DNA from: Odontocerum albicorne
Lineage: Eukaryota; Arthropoda; Insecta; Trichoptera; Odontoceridae
Direction: 5' to 3'
DNA: 64,000 bases
NCBI GenBank assembly: GCA_949825065.1
Contig: OX463842.1
Span: 35,831,323-35,895,322, forward strand
The position numbers and the translations under genes were made by a program. The notes under the pieces were generated by a model that saw only the letters and a program-made list of their open reading frames with translations, ran no database searches and was not told the origin of the DNA. The first letter of the stretch is position 1; every line of letters starts with the position of its first letter. Shown here one piece after another: positions 22,820 to 33,850 of this stretch.

Positions 22820-24025
22820 TACAATGGATCTGGGTATTTGTTAAATTTGATAGCGGCCTGATTTTTTCGACTCATGTACGAGTATATAAGTCACAAATTG
22901 TCAAAGTATTGTAAGTTGAGATTTGTTCTGAGAGAGTCAAAATTATTTAACTTAGCACAAACAATTTAAATAATTAACACCGCTTTTATGAGAAGTAAAC
23001 TAAAATAAAATATCAGTGTATGGACGCTCCACTATTTAATCTAAGATATTAGAATGTACCTGAGAGGGTTCTGCATCAATTTTTTGCGCTATGTGAATTT
23101 TAAGATTGGTGTTCAAAGGAATAGTGTTGATTTTAATTTCTTCTTATCATACCTTGATTGGATAAGCTTCTCTAGCCGACAAATATTAGCAAATTTAATC
23201 TTACTTTTTAAAATAAAAATGGAATGATTGACTGTACTGAATTTCAGAAATTGATTGTCATTCGAGTTCAAATATAAATATAAAATAATAAATATAAAAT
23301 ATAAATATAAATATAAAATAATTCAATAAACCAGGCTGCAGGGCACGTGTGAGAATTATAGAACGAATGATTTTGTCAATTTTACCTTACCTGGATCGGA
23401 ATTCAGTACGCTGCAGTTTTAGACATTTTTGAAATTAGTTTGTTGACTTAAAAAGGGTCTTGAATAGGCACTACTGAAAATCCAAACCTTGAGATGGATG
23501 TCACGTGTGACTCTCCAGGACTTTTGTTGATTTTTTTCTCTGTTTATTTTTTTTCGGTACTATTAGAACTTTGTGAAATTACAGCTTCTGTGTTTCATTC
23601 TTTATATTTTGATTTAATTTTATTGACCATTATTTTTTTCATATATAAATATTTATTTTTTAGCTTTCTTTGAAAATTGTAATTTTATTAATTTATTTTA
23701 ATTTACTTTAAATTGATTTCATATAATTCTACATCTAATTTAAATGATCAGCCAAAAGCAGGTAAAAGGTTTCTCAAAATGTTATCATTCCTACAGTTAT
23801 AATTGATCCGTCTTTTTGATTCCATTCTTGCCTCGTTCTTTTTCAAGTTCAGAACCCCAATATGTATTTATTTTATATGTAATCTAATATGTCATTACAA
23901 AACTGTGGCTAATAAGTCATCTGTGTAATTTATATTACGAATGAATTATTTTGATTTTAGTGAATGAAATATCAACATTCACCAAAAACTAATAATAAAC
24001 AATTTGCTAACAAACTACAACTCTG
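22820..24025. other. No gene recognised; AT-rich low complexity
   Basis: Contains an AATATAAATATAAAATAAT-type low-complexity run at 23270-23325. No coding signal was found. Confidence 0.5.
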
Positions 24026-24340
24026 TTGTTCTCGTTTACAACTGTCCTTTATAATAAGCTCACCACCCAGGCAGTGAGATGTAATCAAAGTTATTTAACA
24101 GCGCGTCACAAGGTGACTGCGCTAAAGGAAAACTCTTCAAATTCCGGAGCTAGACCGAGATCTGAGAACAATGCCTTCAACTCAGGCGGAGAGGCTCATA
24201 TTTTAAGAGATGATTTGTATACTACAAACTACGACAGAATCCAAAATATTCAATGTGCAGTAAAAAAACTACTATTGCAATTAAATTATTCTGGAATTAC
24301 ACATACTACAATCACAAAAAAACTTATAATTATTTATTGA
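24026..24340 (+). other. Unassigned open frame, 104 codons
   Basis: An open frame with somewhat balanced base composition (residues KENSSNSGARPRSENNAFNS). I do not recognise a domain. The start codon assigned here is not ATG, and there is no clear splice context. It could be a relic of an element or chance. Confidence 0.2.
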
Positions 24341-24626
24341 GAACTTATAATTATTTATTTAAAAAAAATTACGTTCTTACGATATTTTACTACATAAGAT
24401 TTATAAGCGCTTCATTGTAAAAACCACCTAGTGGACTTATCGGACTTATGTAAATATTTAAATAATTATTCATCTTTGTGAAATTTATCAACATATACAT
24501 TATAAAAGTAAAAGTGAAATATCATCAATCAAAGGATAAGGAAGGGATGGGGGAGAAGGAATAAAAAATAAAATTAACTCAAAATACATTTTTCCCTTAT
24601 TTATAAAATTTTAATACGATTCTTAT

Positions 24627-24785
24627 GAGATTGCTTGAATGGTGAAATGCCTGTCTTGGAACCCGGGGGTTGTGGGTTCAATTCTTGTCGGCACCAATAT
24701 TTTTTTTAAAGGGTTTCCAATCTGACTTCACTTAACGCTTCTTTAATAAATATTTCTGGTCAGTTAAAAGTTATTGCCACATGGT
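24627..24785 (+). repeat. SINE-B copy 4
   Basis: tRNA-like head with ATGCCTGTCTTGGAACCCGG and B box GGGTTCAATTC, then the T-rich linker and body (TTTCCAATCTGACTTCACTT, TTTCTGGTCAG, GCCACATGG). It runs straight into a tandem array made from its own 3' end. Confidence 0.8.
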
Positions 24786-24915
24786 AATTCAGCGACTAGG
24801 TTGTACTGTATTTAAACAATTCAGCGGCTAGGTTGTACTGTATTCAAACAATTCAGCGGCTAGGTTGAACTGTATTCAAACAATTCAGTGGCTAGGTTGT
24901 ACTGTATTCAAACAA
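24786..24915. repeat. 32-bp tandem repeat, 4 units, from SINE-B tail
   Basis: The unit contains AATTCAGCGGCTAGGTTGTA then CTGTATTCAAAC. The CTAGGTTGTACTGTAT part corresponds to the CCAGGTTGTACTGTATACAA that ends other SINE-B copies. The array therefore looks like an expansion of the SINE 3' end. Confidence 0.85.
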
Positions 24916-25055
24916 ACTGTAATATAATTATTTTCAATAATTTCATAGTAAACTATGAGTGGATTTTTTATGGAAAACATTATTTTGATGATTAAAAAAA
25001 TTTTTGTTCAATCATATTGTGGTTGTATTTTGCTTAAACATCAATACATGCGTGT

Positions 25056-25247
25056 ACCTCCGTAGCCTAGTTAGTAAAACATCTGTGTCCTGACCAGGAA
25101 TTGATGGATTCGATATCCATCATTGCGTACTTTTTTTACAGTGGTATCAATCTAGTTTTCCATTAAAGTATTTTTAAGATTAGTCGTAAGGATTTTCTAC
25201 ATGGATATAAAACCTCCAAGTTGTACTGTATACAACGAAAGCGTAAA
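25056..25247 (+). repeat. SINE-B copy 5
   Basis: A good copy. The A-box region is ACCTCCGTAGCCTAGTTAGT, the B box GGATTCGATATCC, and the linker TTTTTTTAC. The body is TCAATCTAGTTTTCC, and the tail AAGTTGTACTGTATACAACG then AAAGCGTAAAAC. Confidence 0.8.
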
Positions 25248-25794
25248 ACAAAACAATAATATACATTATCTAAAAAAAAACTGTTATTAATAAAGTGATG
25301 CTTAAAGATCAAAAAAAGTTATCACATTATTAGGTGCTTTGCCAGAATTTACAAAAACATTTTTTTCTTTTTTTCACCATTCATTACAGGGAGATTTAAA
25401 CTAGACGTTATATTGAAACCATTATATTTTAAATTTCTTTAGCTTTCATTCTTTATAGTTTTCATCCAGATTTTGTGCAATCTTCACGGGAAGTGTAAGT
25501 ACCTATTAGTCAAAGCCTTAACGTTTCAGCGCTCAGTAATGGTGTGGCATTAAAACCTAACGACAGTATTTCAACGCGTCAATGCGTTGGCCCTAATAAG
25601 ATTATTTGATATTAAGGATGAAGTGATATCGATACTCATCTTATACTCGTACTTAACTGTTTCATTGTATTACCACTTATAAAACATTTTTACCTTCCCT
25701 GAATCCTTTCAAAGACGTTCCACCGATCATCTCAGTTACGGATCTATTTATTAATTTGTTATTTCTATGAATTGGTATAAGACTTTCGATGTAT
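25248..25794. other. No gene recognised
   Basis: AT-rich sequence; nothing identifiable. Confidence 0.45.
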
Positions 25795-26035
25795 ATTGTA
25801 AAATACCTGCATACGATCACGCAGCTCCCTGTTGAGGTAGACGTAAAAGAGAAGGCGCTAAACATTCTTATCGTGATGCAAATCTTATGCCTCTTTTATA
25901 TTCATACACCTTATAAAGCTTCTACGATTTCTTTGACTACATTTTCTTCTTTCAAAATACCATAAACTTGATCCGGCCATACTTTCTTTGGACTTTCTCT
26001 TTCACACCTTCTACTAACATTGACACTGTATTTTT
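25795..26035 (-). pseudogene. LINE-C 3' fragment
   Basis: The minus strand has SPKKVWPDQVYGILKEENVV and VKEIVEAL (about 26000-25910). These match the R(K)VW.DQ...LKKGNV.. block. The terminal box follows, read as GCGCCTTCTCTTTTACGTCT...CAACAGGGAGCTGCGTGATC at about 25855-25815. Frame breaks lie between the pieces. Confidence 0.65.
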
Positions 26036-26061
26036 TTAGTCTTTCTTCGTTCACTCGTTCT

Positions 26062-26256
26062 ATATACAGTAACATCTAGCGAGGTTGTTTCCATGTGGCA
26101 ATCTCTTCCAACCAACTTGAAAGGTGTGAAATGAATCATTAAGTGAAAACCAGACTGGAATCCTTTAGAATCCTTTATAATGAGAATTAACAAGAATCGA
26201 ATCCGCAACCTCTGGATTGAAAAACAGGCATCTTACCAACTAGACCACGAAAGGCG
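26062..26256 (-). repeat. SINE-B copy 6 (reverse)
   Basis: Complement of the SINE-B order: tail (TATATACAGTAACATCTAGC), body (AAGTGAAAACCAGACTGGAA), B box (GAATCGAATCC) and A-box region (TCTTACCAACTAGACCACGA). Confidence 0.8.
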
Positions 26257-26539
26257 TTATTTTTAATATTAATTAGATTTGATGTGAGATTCTGATTATT
26301 TAAGATACTTAATTCGAAAACAATGACAAAAAACACTTAAATCAGAATGTGATTCGTGATTATCTTAGTTGAAAAACAATAATGTATTCATGAATTATTG
26401 TTTTAAACTTAAGCTGTAATAATAATGTGATTTATTGTTTATAAGAAGAGTCACAAATAAATAATAATGGCTTATTTGTTACCAATGGATCCTTATTTAT
26501 TATAATTATCAAAATATCGTTTTTATACAGGATAAAATA

Positions 26540-26765
26540 TTTCTACACCATCGTCATTACCCACACCATATCCGACAGAGAGATCACATCTCCACTTCAT
26601 TCCATCTTGGTGCACATTTTTTACTTCTGCCACTTCCATACACCTCGTCATGCATACTCTACTATAGTAAAATCTTTCCACTTTTCCCTTTTTAAAACTC
26701 GATTCATTTGGTCGTGCCACGATTTTCTAGATCTTTTTTAAACTTCTCGTGCATTGTTTACTACT
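26540..26765 (-). pseudogene. LINE-C 3' fragment, open C-terminus
   Basis: The minus-strand frame 26523-26720 reads SSFKKGKVERFYYSRVCMTR, then CMEVAEVKNVHQDGMKWRCD. This is the C-terminal signature of the LINE-C reverse transcriptase tail (KKGKV...R.CM..CM.V.EAK.....KWR). The open frame is short because the copy is 5' truncated. Confidence 0.75.
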
Positions 26766-26969
26766 AATACGTATAAATTATTATTAAAAATGTTTTGTAA
26801 TTCATTTTTTATTTTAATTAATTATCTAAGAGTGCAAATTGGAGAACTGACTTTTATAGCTAAAAATCAGATAGCGAAGAAACATTCATGTTCTGCGAGC
26901 ATCACTTTTCATGCTTAGCAATTCCAATTATACTTCATATCCTCAAGAAAATCTCCACTTCCCTTCAAA

Positions 26970-27736
26970 ACATGGACGTTTTCTTCCATCAGGCGATGAG
27001 AGACTCTTTTATATATGTTATTAGCACGCTACACCTTACTTTAAACATGGACGTTCTCTTTCATCAGGCGATGAGAGACTCTTTTATATATGTTATTAGC
27101 ACGCTACACCTTACTTTAAACATGGACGTTCTCTTCCATCAGGTGATGAGAGACTCTTTTATATATGTTATTAGCACGCTACACCTTACTTTAAACATGG
27201 ACGTTCTCTTCCATCAGGCGATAAAAGACTCTTTTGTATACGAGTATGTTACTAGCACGCTACACCTTACTTTAAACATGAACGTTCTCTTCCATCAGGC
27301 AATGAGAGACTCTTTTATATATGTTATTAGCACGCTACACCTTACTTTAAACATGGACGTTCTCTTCCATCAGGCGATGAGAGACTCTTTTATATATGTT
27401 ATTAGCACGCTACACCTTACTTTAAACATGGACGTTCTCTTTCATCAGGCAATTAGAGACTCTTTTATATATATTATAAGCACGCTACACCTTACTTTAA
27501 ACATGGACGTTCTCTTCCATCAGGCGATGAGAGACTCTTTTATATACGAATATGTTATTAGCACGCTACACCTTACTTTAAACATGAACGTTCTCTTCCA
27601 TCAGGCGATGAGAGACTCTTTTATATATGTTATTAGCACGCTACACCTTACTTTAAACATGGACGTTCTTTTCCATCAGGCGATGAGAGACTCTTTTACA
27701 TATGTTATTAGCACGCTACACCTTACTTTAAACGTC
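26970..27736 (+). repeat. 75-bp minisatellite, 10 units, inside an open frame
   Basis: Ten units of 75 bp (two are 81 bp) begin AACATGGACGTTCTCTTCCA and end CGCTACACCTTACTTTAA. All lengths are multiples of three, so the frame at 26888-27772 (294 codons) stays open and would give a 25-residue repeat (MDVLFHQAMRDSFIYVISTL, then HLTLN). Units 4 and 8 carry a 6-bp insertion that adds two residues (YEYV). Each is followed by a unit with MNV in place of MDV, so part of the array was duplicated as a block. I find no sign that the frame is a gene, but the N-terminus before the array is also open. Confidence 0.9.
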
Positions 27737-28082
27737 TTAGTTTGCCGTTCACTCAGCACGACTGCGAAATGAAATTCTAAGAGTTATGATATGTATACCA
27801 TCCTTATTTACGTTCTAAAGATAATGAAAAAACATTGCAATACTCAGAATGTCCTTTCATCCTCATTTTCTTCTATTTCTTTTCCTTGTCTTTGAAAGAA
27901 ATCATTTTCTCTAGTTCTACCATTATTGTTAAGAGATTTGTAATTTTTACTTGAAATTAAATTAATACATTTTTTTAAATCTGTCACTAGTTTAAATACT
28001 TTTTATGTATATAAAACAAGTTAAATTTTGGACGAAAAATTCGATCAGCAATTAGCCCGCCAGCTGTACCACGTATAAATCA

Positions 28083-28440
28083 TAGAGAAGCATGACCGCG
28101 CAGTAAAGCACTGGATTTTCTTGCGGAAGGTTGTCGGTTCAAACCCCGCGCTATGCTACTTATCTAGAATGACACGTGTTTTTCCGCCTAGTATTCGGGG
28201 CTATAAGGATACCTATGACTTCGGACTATTTTATCATAAAATGAAGAAAAAAAAACACGCCGGTGGGCTCCGATCGTCTCACTTAGGTGTGCCATTGAAT
28301 CTAATAAAGCGGTGTATCCAGTGAGTTTGGTGTGCAACGACTTACTCAGATAAAAAAATCCACGCCACAGCTTCGCATTCCAATGAATTGACGTAGGAAT
28401 AGTGAAAGATCCTCAACTACGATGCCCAGCAATGATCAAA
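28083..28440 (+). repeat. SINE-A copy 2
   Basis: Head CATGACCGCGCAGTAAAGCA, B box GGTTCAAACCCC, and body with CCGCCTAGTATTCGGGGCTA and GGATACCTATGACTTCGGAC. The tail is ATCCTCAACTACGATGCCCA. It aligns throughout with 1890-2270 and 40742-41087. Confidence 0.8.
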
Positions 28441-28864
28441 TGACGAGCGACGACTTCTAACTAGATAACAATTCTTGCAACTGACGAATATACCGCGTAT
28501 TAACCATGTAGACAAAGTTATGAAATGAATAAAAAAAATAAAGTTTTTTTCATAAATAAACGTATTCTAAATGACAACTAAGCTCTAAATGTAAACATTT
28601 AAAGAACATAGGTGTTAGTTAACATTTGAAATAAGCCAGGGTGTGACTTCACCAAGAAAGATAATAAAAGAGAATGAACAAAAACCAAGACACCCCCGCG
28701 CATTGACAAGGGTGATAGGCGCAGATGTGCTTAGTTAGCTTTGTAAGGATGTAATTGTCGGAAGATAGCAACTGGTATTATTGCGAATCCTTTTAAAATT
28801 TTATGTTCTGTTTGTCTATTATTCAAATGTAAAAAAGAACTGTTATTTCTTGCATCATTTCATA

Positions 28865-29050
28865 CACATTTTCATCAACATCACGCAATGATTTTATTGG
28901 AATCGCAGAGAAAACAGATCTTCACTTTATTATATCTAGTCACACACTGGCGCTTCTAACACAAAAATCTATCTCTTTTAAGAATTTGATTCAATTAGTC
29001 GTGCTATATTTTTCTAGGTATTTCTTGACTTTCCAAAACATTATCATTTT
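28865..29050 (-). pseudogene. LINE-C 3' fragment, short
   Basis: AGAATTTGATTCAATTAGTC near 28980 (plus strand) aligns with AGAATTTGATTAATTTAGTT at 12829 and AAACTCGATTCATTTGGTCG at 26695. All three lie within minus-strand LINE-C ends. The coding content is too decayed to read. Confidence 0.4.
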
Positions 29051-29629
29051 CCATAATATCTTCCTAAAATGTGTGAACATTTTAAGAAAGTTTTCATACA
29101 TTAGACATTCAGCGGTTTTTAGAAGATCAAAGTTACTTCCAAACTATCACGTCGGCTTGGATATTTACCTTAATTTAGAAGTACAGTTGACTCGGTTTGA
29201 TCTAAACCACTTCTGATGTTTATTTCCCAACAGTATGTCATTCCTCGCAGTCATAACCCGCTTTCAGTGAGCCGAGTGTCAATTAAGATGCGCAAATCCT
29301 TCGGTTTACACGAAATACTATTCCCGGTGGTGTTCAGGAATCAGTCGTTCTCAAAGTATGGCATAACGTGTGGATTGTGGGATTCATATTATGAATGAAT
29401 GAGTTAATGTGTACGATAAATCGTTAAATTGCGGTATATTTAGATAAAAAAAATAGATAATACTCGTATAATAATTTATAGAAGCAGAACGATTGTGTAA
29501 AATTTAAAAAAGATTCAAAAATATTCATAACATGTTGCATCATTGAGAGATTGATAAAAAAATCTTTGATTTTTTCATTCAACTTATCCTTATTGATGAC
29601 AAAGATATATTGAAAGCGTGACTGGGAAA
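29051..29629. other. No gene recognised
   Basis: Two adjoining short plus frames (28986-29216, 29216-29398) show no domain. Confidence 0.45.
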
Positions 29630-29832
29630 CAATGTTGCCTCGGCCCCATAAATCGAACCTTTGGGTTTAGAATCACTAAAGTAGGCACGGAACTCGCAGT
29701 TTGCAATAACATGTATTAGCAATACTACATTAAGAGGCAGCAAAACTCACTCACGCTTTTTTCAATAGAATCGAATCCGAAATCTTAAGTGGAAGTCAAG
29801 TATCTTACCAACTAAGTCAATGAGGTCATCTA
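29630..29832 (-). repeat. SINE-C copy 3 with tRNA-like head (reverse)
   Basis: On the minus strand the head is CATTGACTTAGTTGGTAAGA (A box) and GGATTCGATTC (B box). The body follows: TAGTATTGCTAATACATGTT, CGAGTTCCGTGCC and AGTGATTCTAAACCCAAAGG. This copy shows that the repeats at 14570 and 20640 belong to a tRNA-headed family. Confidence 0.65.
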
Positions 29833-30929
29833 AGAATAATAAACATAAGAGGAATCATTAAGGAGATATTATGATCATAAAATTTAACAAATAGAGACGT
29901 AAATAGGTGATTTGAATAAGGTAGAAGACCAAATGAAATGTGTATCTCTTACCACTTTTAAATAATACTAATAATAAAAGAAACATAAAAAAGAAGCCTT
30001 TAAGAGAGCAAACTTTCCTCAATGGTGATTTTATTTGGAATTTGAATTTACTATTATTTACAGAAAAAAATAATACGAAAAATAATCAAGTTGAGCGTAA
30101 GAATAGGGACGTGGGGGCCACTACCAAACTATGAACTTCCCGCATCAGCATATGTTTACAAAAAACATATTTAGTAAGAAAAGCACAGAAAGCTCACTAA
30201 GAGAGACTGGGGTGATGAAAAAGTTATGTTAAAAAACTTTTTGTATAATAGTTATAATATAATAGAATAAAAAAAATATTTTCAAAGTTTAAGGTTGAAA
30301 GTCACTGAAATGAGTGATGATCCTTATTCACCGGGACATTTGTCTCGTTGGTGCGCATAACTCGACAAATGACCTACTACGGGAAATTTGAAACAAACTG
30401 CCGAGAATTTATGCCCTCACCCTTCTCTAGACTTCATCCCTTCGTGAGAAAGGCTCGAGGATCAAAAAACTACATCCGCTCGACAAATTTATGGTACTGA
30501 AGGCTATCGTAAAAAAATAAAATAAGATTTCTGTAATATATCCCACATAACTGCTGGAGGAAAATAAACATGCATAAATATAACAGAGCAACTCAATTAC
30601 TGAACGTCTACCCCTGGATAAAATGTTACTTTGGCAAAAAAATAAATGGTTTAAGCTAGAAAGTGAAGAGAAGAGCTTGAGAAATGTGTCGATATTTGCT
30701 TTGAGAAATGTAATTTGTTTGTATTTTAGTGTCAAACATAATAGAACTAGAAGAAAGTAATGTATTTATACGATGAAATAATAAATAAGGTTCTTATTTA
30801 TTTCTAGTTAACATTTTTACGAAATTTTACAACACGTATGTGTCAATATTAATTTGTTTAACTCTCCTGTCCTCGCTTACTATTAAAAAAAGACAATATA
30901 AATTAATTATGTAGAAATTCGTGCTCTAT
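29833..30929. other. No gene recognised
   Basis: AT-rich. The frame at 30427-30735 (-) has no recognisable motif. Confidence 0.45.
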
Positions 30930-31290
30930 GAAGGTTATATGGAGAAACAATACAATAAAAACTCCGGAATTAAGTGATTAGGGTAAATGTGAACTTAAGA
31001 GTGAAGTGGTAAGTAAGATAAAGAAGACTGCTTTGAGATGGTTTTGGGACGTTGAAAGAATGAATAACGAAAGAGTTTTAAAACAAACAAACGGTGCAAA
31101 TGTCAGTTGCAGGCATGGTTAAGGAAGATCGACGAATGTATGAAAAAAGTCTGAGAAATTGTAGAAGTTGTATGGTAGTAGAAGAGGTGAAATATGCGTG
31201 TCGAGCTTGGAAAGTCTGGCGCTCTGTCTTCTCTGTCTACCCCGATAGGGAAACGGCGTTATTGTATGTTTGTGTGTCCAATACTCTATA
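30930..31290 (+). pseudogene. LINE-C 3' fragment
   Basis: RERMNNER-like sequence near 31050-31075 (GTTGAAAGAATGAATAACGA) represents the conserved HVERM block. The tail ends with a clear terminal box at 31205-31250: GGCGCTCTGTCTTCTCTGTC...GATAGGGAAACGGCGTTATT. Translated in one frame the box gives FSVYPDRE, the SAYP.R. motif of better copies. Several frameshifts are present. Confidence 0.7.
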
Positions 31291-32621
31291 TCGCTTTTCA
31301 AGTATGCTCGAATAGTAGACAGTTGCCACATTACAATAAACTTCCGCACCACGAATTTATGTTACGAGTACTTAGCTTTAACCCATGTCGCGAATAACAT
31401 AACCGCATTCATAACAAAGGCAGAAGGATTTTAGTATAATTATAACATACTCGTTAAGTAAATTGTACATGAGGGAAAGCTGGATTAACTAAGAATTTAA
31501 AAAATATCAAAAGAAAGATAGATTAAAAGATTTTTTTTTAAATAAGCTCATTTCAGACTTTGTCTTTGAAAGTGAAAATATTTCAATAATTTTAACGAAG
31601 TTATACGAATTATTTTAACCACACAATAACTTCACAGTATATTTTCTTGAATAATATTTTTCCTTATTCGTACTCTCAATTTTGTTTGATTGCGTTGTCT
31701 AACAACTTTCACTAAATCAACTGTTAAAGCTAAACTTTGATAAATTAAGTTAAACACAAATATTTCAAACAAATAACTTCCGTAAACTTTAAAAAGTTTA
31801 GACATTTTATTTTACAAAGAGTATAACATAGTTCAAACCCTCGTAGAATTCAAACAATCTGCCTTTAAAGTTATGTGTTTTTTTCTTTGATTCTCAAAAC
31901 GAGCATTAACGAGTTTATCTTTATCTCTATATATTTAAGAATGTTTTAAGTCATCAACACAAAAAGTGTTGAAGTGAGTGTAACAAACTTTGATAGATTT
32001 AATTTAATAGACGCCTTTTATAATTTCTGAGAAAGTCTTTTGATACGTTAATATAAAATAATATCTCTGTTTATGAATTTTGTAAAAATGTGATATGATA
32101 TCCAAGCAATGAAACAACAAAGCAACTGGTATTAAAAAACCCTGATGTTTACCTTTTATGAAAATTTTACAAAGGAAAACCGGAAACACCATATATAAAA
32201 CATGGGAAAAATTTAAACCTACAAAAAAATGTAGTAGTTATATTGTACTTCATCAATATTGTCCACTTTTAAGTCTATGAAATAGTATTCAATACATACC
32301 TCGAGTTATGCCATCTCATATAACTCCCACGATTTCTTTAACTTTTTTCATTTTCTTATTTAAAAATATCATTGCTTGATAAAAACACAATTTTCTCAGT
32401 TTTCTCAACTTAGAAGTTAAATACTTTAAGTAATCATATAAATCAAAATACTGGCCCAAAATATATAACAAATAGAAATATCAACTGATGGTTTGTTGTT
32501 TGAACTTTTGGCTTTATAATCTTCAAATTAAATGAACTGAGGGGAAAGTTCTTCTAAATGTAAAAAAACGATAATAATCAAAATAATAAATAAATAAAAA
32601 TTGTTTTCAAAAAAAATCTGT
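31291..32621. other. No gene recognised
   Basis: AT-rich. Around 32290-32365 a short stretch (CTCCCACGATTTCTTTAACT) resembles the minus-strand LINE-C sequence near 25920 and may be another fragment. Confidence 0.45.
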
Positions 32622-33030
32622 GTTATTCTATTTCATCTTATTTTAGGCCTTTTGGCCTGTTATGGTCCTGCATCATTGTTTGCCTCTTGTGACGTCGACT
32701 GCCAGCTGTCTTTACATCTTTTGGGAGGTCGTCCTGGAGGTCTGCTTGCTTGGGGGATACTATCCCTGGCCATTCTTATGGCTCTTGGTTCCGCCATTCT
32801 GGATACGTGTTCGTTCCAGAACCTTCTTCTCTGTCGTCCCTATCTGACAATATCTTCAACTTCGCACGTCCTTCGGATTTCAGTGTTTCGTACTCTATCA
32901 CGAAGGGTTTTACCAGCGATACTCCTGAGTACCTTCATTTCGCTGGTTCGAAAGATATTTTTGGTTCTGACAGTGTCGGCTTTGGACTCTATGATGTATG
33001 TCATTATGGGGCGGACATAGGTCTATTCTA
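32622..33030 (-). pseudogene. LINE-A 3' end, copy 2
   Basis: The minus strand encodes the C-terminal 130 or so residues of the LINE-A reverse transcriptase: YVRPIMTY, EMKVLRSIAGKTLRDRVRN, EIRRTCEVEDIVR, GRQRRRFWNEHVSRMA and RPPGRPPKR, ending STSQE-like. A TAG replaces the Trp of the usual VRWGRQRR. The 3' untranslated part AACAGGCCAAAAGGCCTAAA (32640s) is a small palindrome-containing tail also seen at 46640-46670. The plus-strand frames over this region are antisense. Confidence 0.85.
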
Positions 33031-33619
33031 TTCTACTAATAACGTAAATTCCCGAGACACGTGTTTTACCGCATATTTTTTCATTCCGCTTACATAGGAC
33101 ATCGAGATAGGAGGTAGAAACACATGACGTGGGGATAAATGTTACTCATTAATGGATTAACGAAGCAATTTATTATTAAATATGTTTGAGTGCCTTTCGA
33201 TATCCCTCTTTTCTCTTCTACTATCTGAGAAAATGATACCCAAATGAGGAAGTATTTAACGAAATCATATTTAACGAAAATCTCCATTTGCATTTAATAA
33301 ACAAAAGTTAAATTCTTACATACCGTACAAACATGTAAATTGAAATAGCATTCCGAATGTTATATTTTTGCTTATTTTGTGACGTTTTTTAATAAAAATA
33401 CGGTTATTCGTAGGAGAAACAAACTAATTATGAGAATATTTGTGTTATTTTGTCTTCCAATACCAAGGAAAAGTATTTTTAATATCCCGTTGATAATGCA
33501 AAGAATGTTTTTTTCATTATTTAAATGTAATGAAACAATGTAAGTAATTTAATGAAAATAACTATTTGAAACAACAGGCACAGAATATCGTTAAAATAAA
33601 AATAAATAGTCTTCTTCTT
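33031..33619. other. No gene recognised
   Basis: AT-rich sequence; nothing identifiable. Confidence 0.45.
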
Positions 33620-33850
33620 CTCAGTGTCATGTCAGATCCTCCCAACGTTGAATATCATTTGAGAGTAGACATCTTTGTCCCCGGTAGCCCGAAAAAGATC
33701 TCCAACGCCCCTTATGTCAGTCCAATCACGTATATCGCGAAGCCAGGAGATTTGCCTCCTGCCAACAACTCTTCGGCCTTCAATTTGGCCTTGGATGATC
33801 AGATGCAGTAATTTGACAATACAAAAAATATGACAACATACAATACAACC
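33620..33850 (-). pseudogene. LINE-D reverse transcriptase tail
   Basis: The minus-strand frame 33632-33859 reads IQGQIEGRRVVGRRQISWLR, then DIRDWTDIRGVGDLFRATGD. This is the recognised C-terminal pattern of a non-LTR reverse transcriptase group (GKR..GR...SWLRNIRDWTG....LF..A). The polymerase domain is absent. The same family is interrupted by the mariner at 61005-62291. Confidence 0.8.

Noticed and set aside
24026..24340. Host gene exon
   Set aside because: Open for 104 codons, but no recognised domain, no ATG at the assigned start and no clear splice context; kept only as an unassigned frame.
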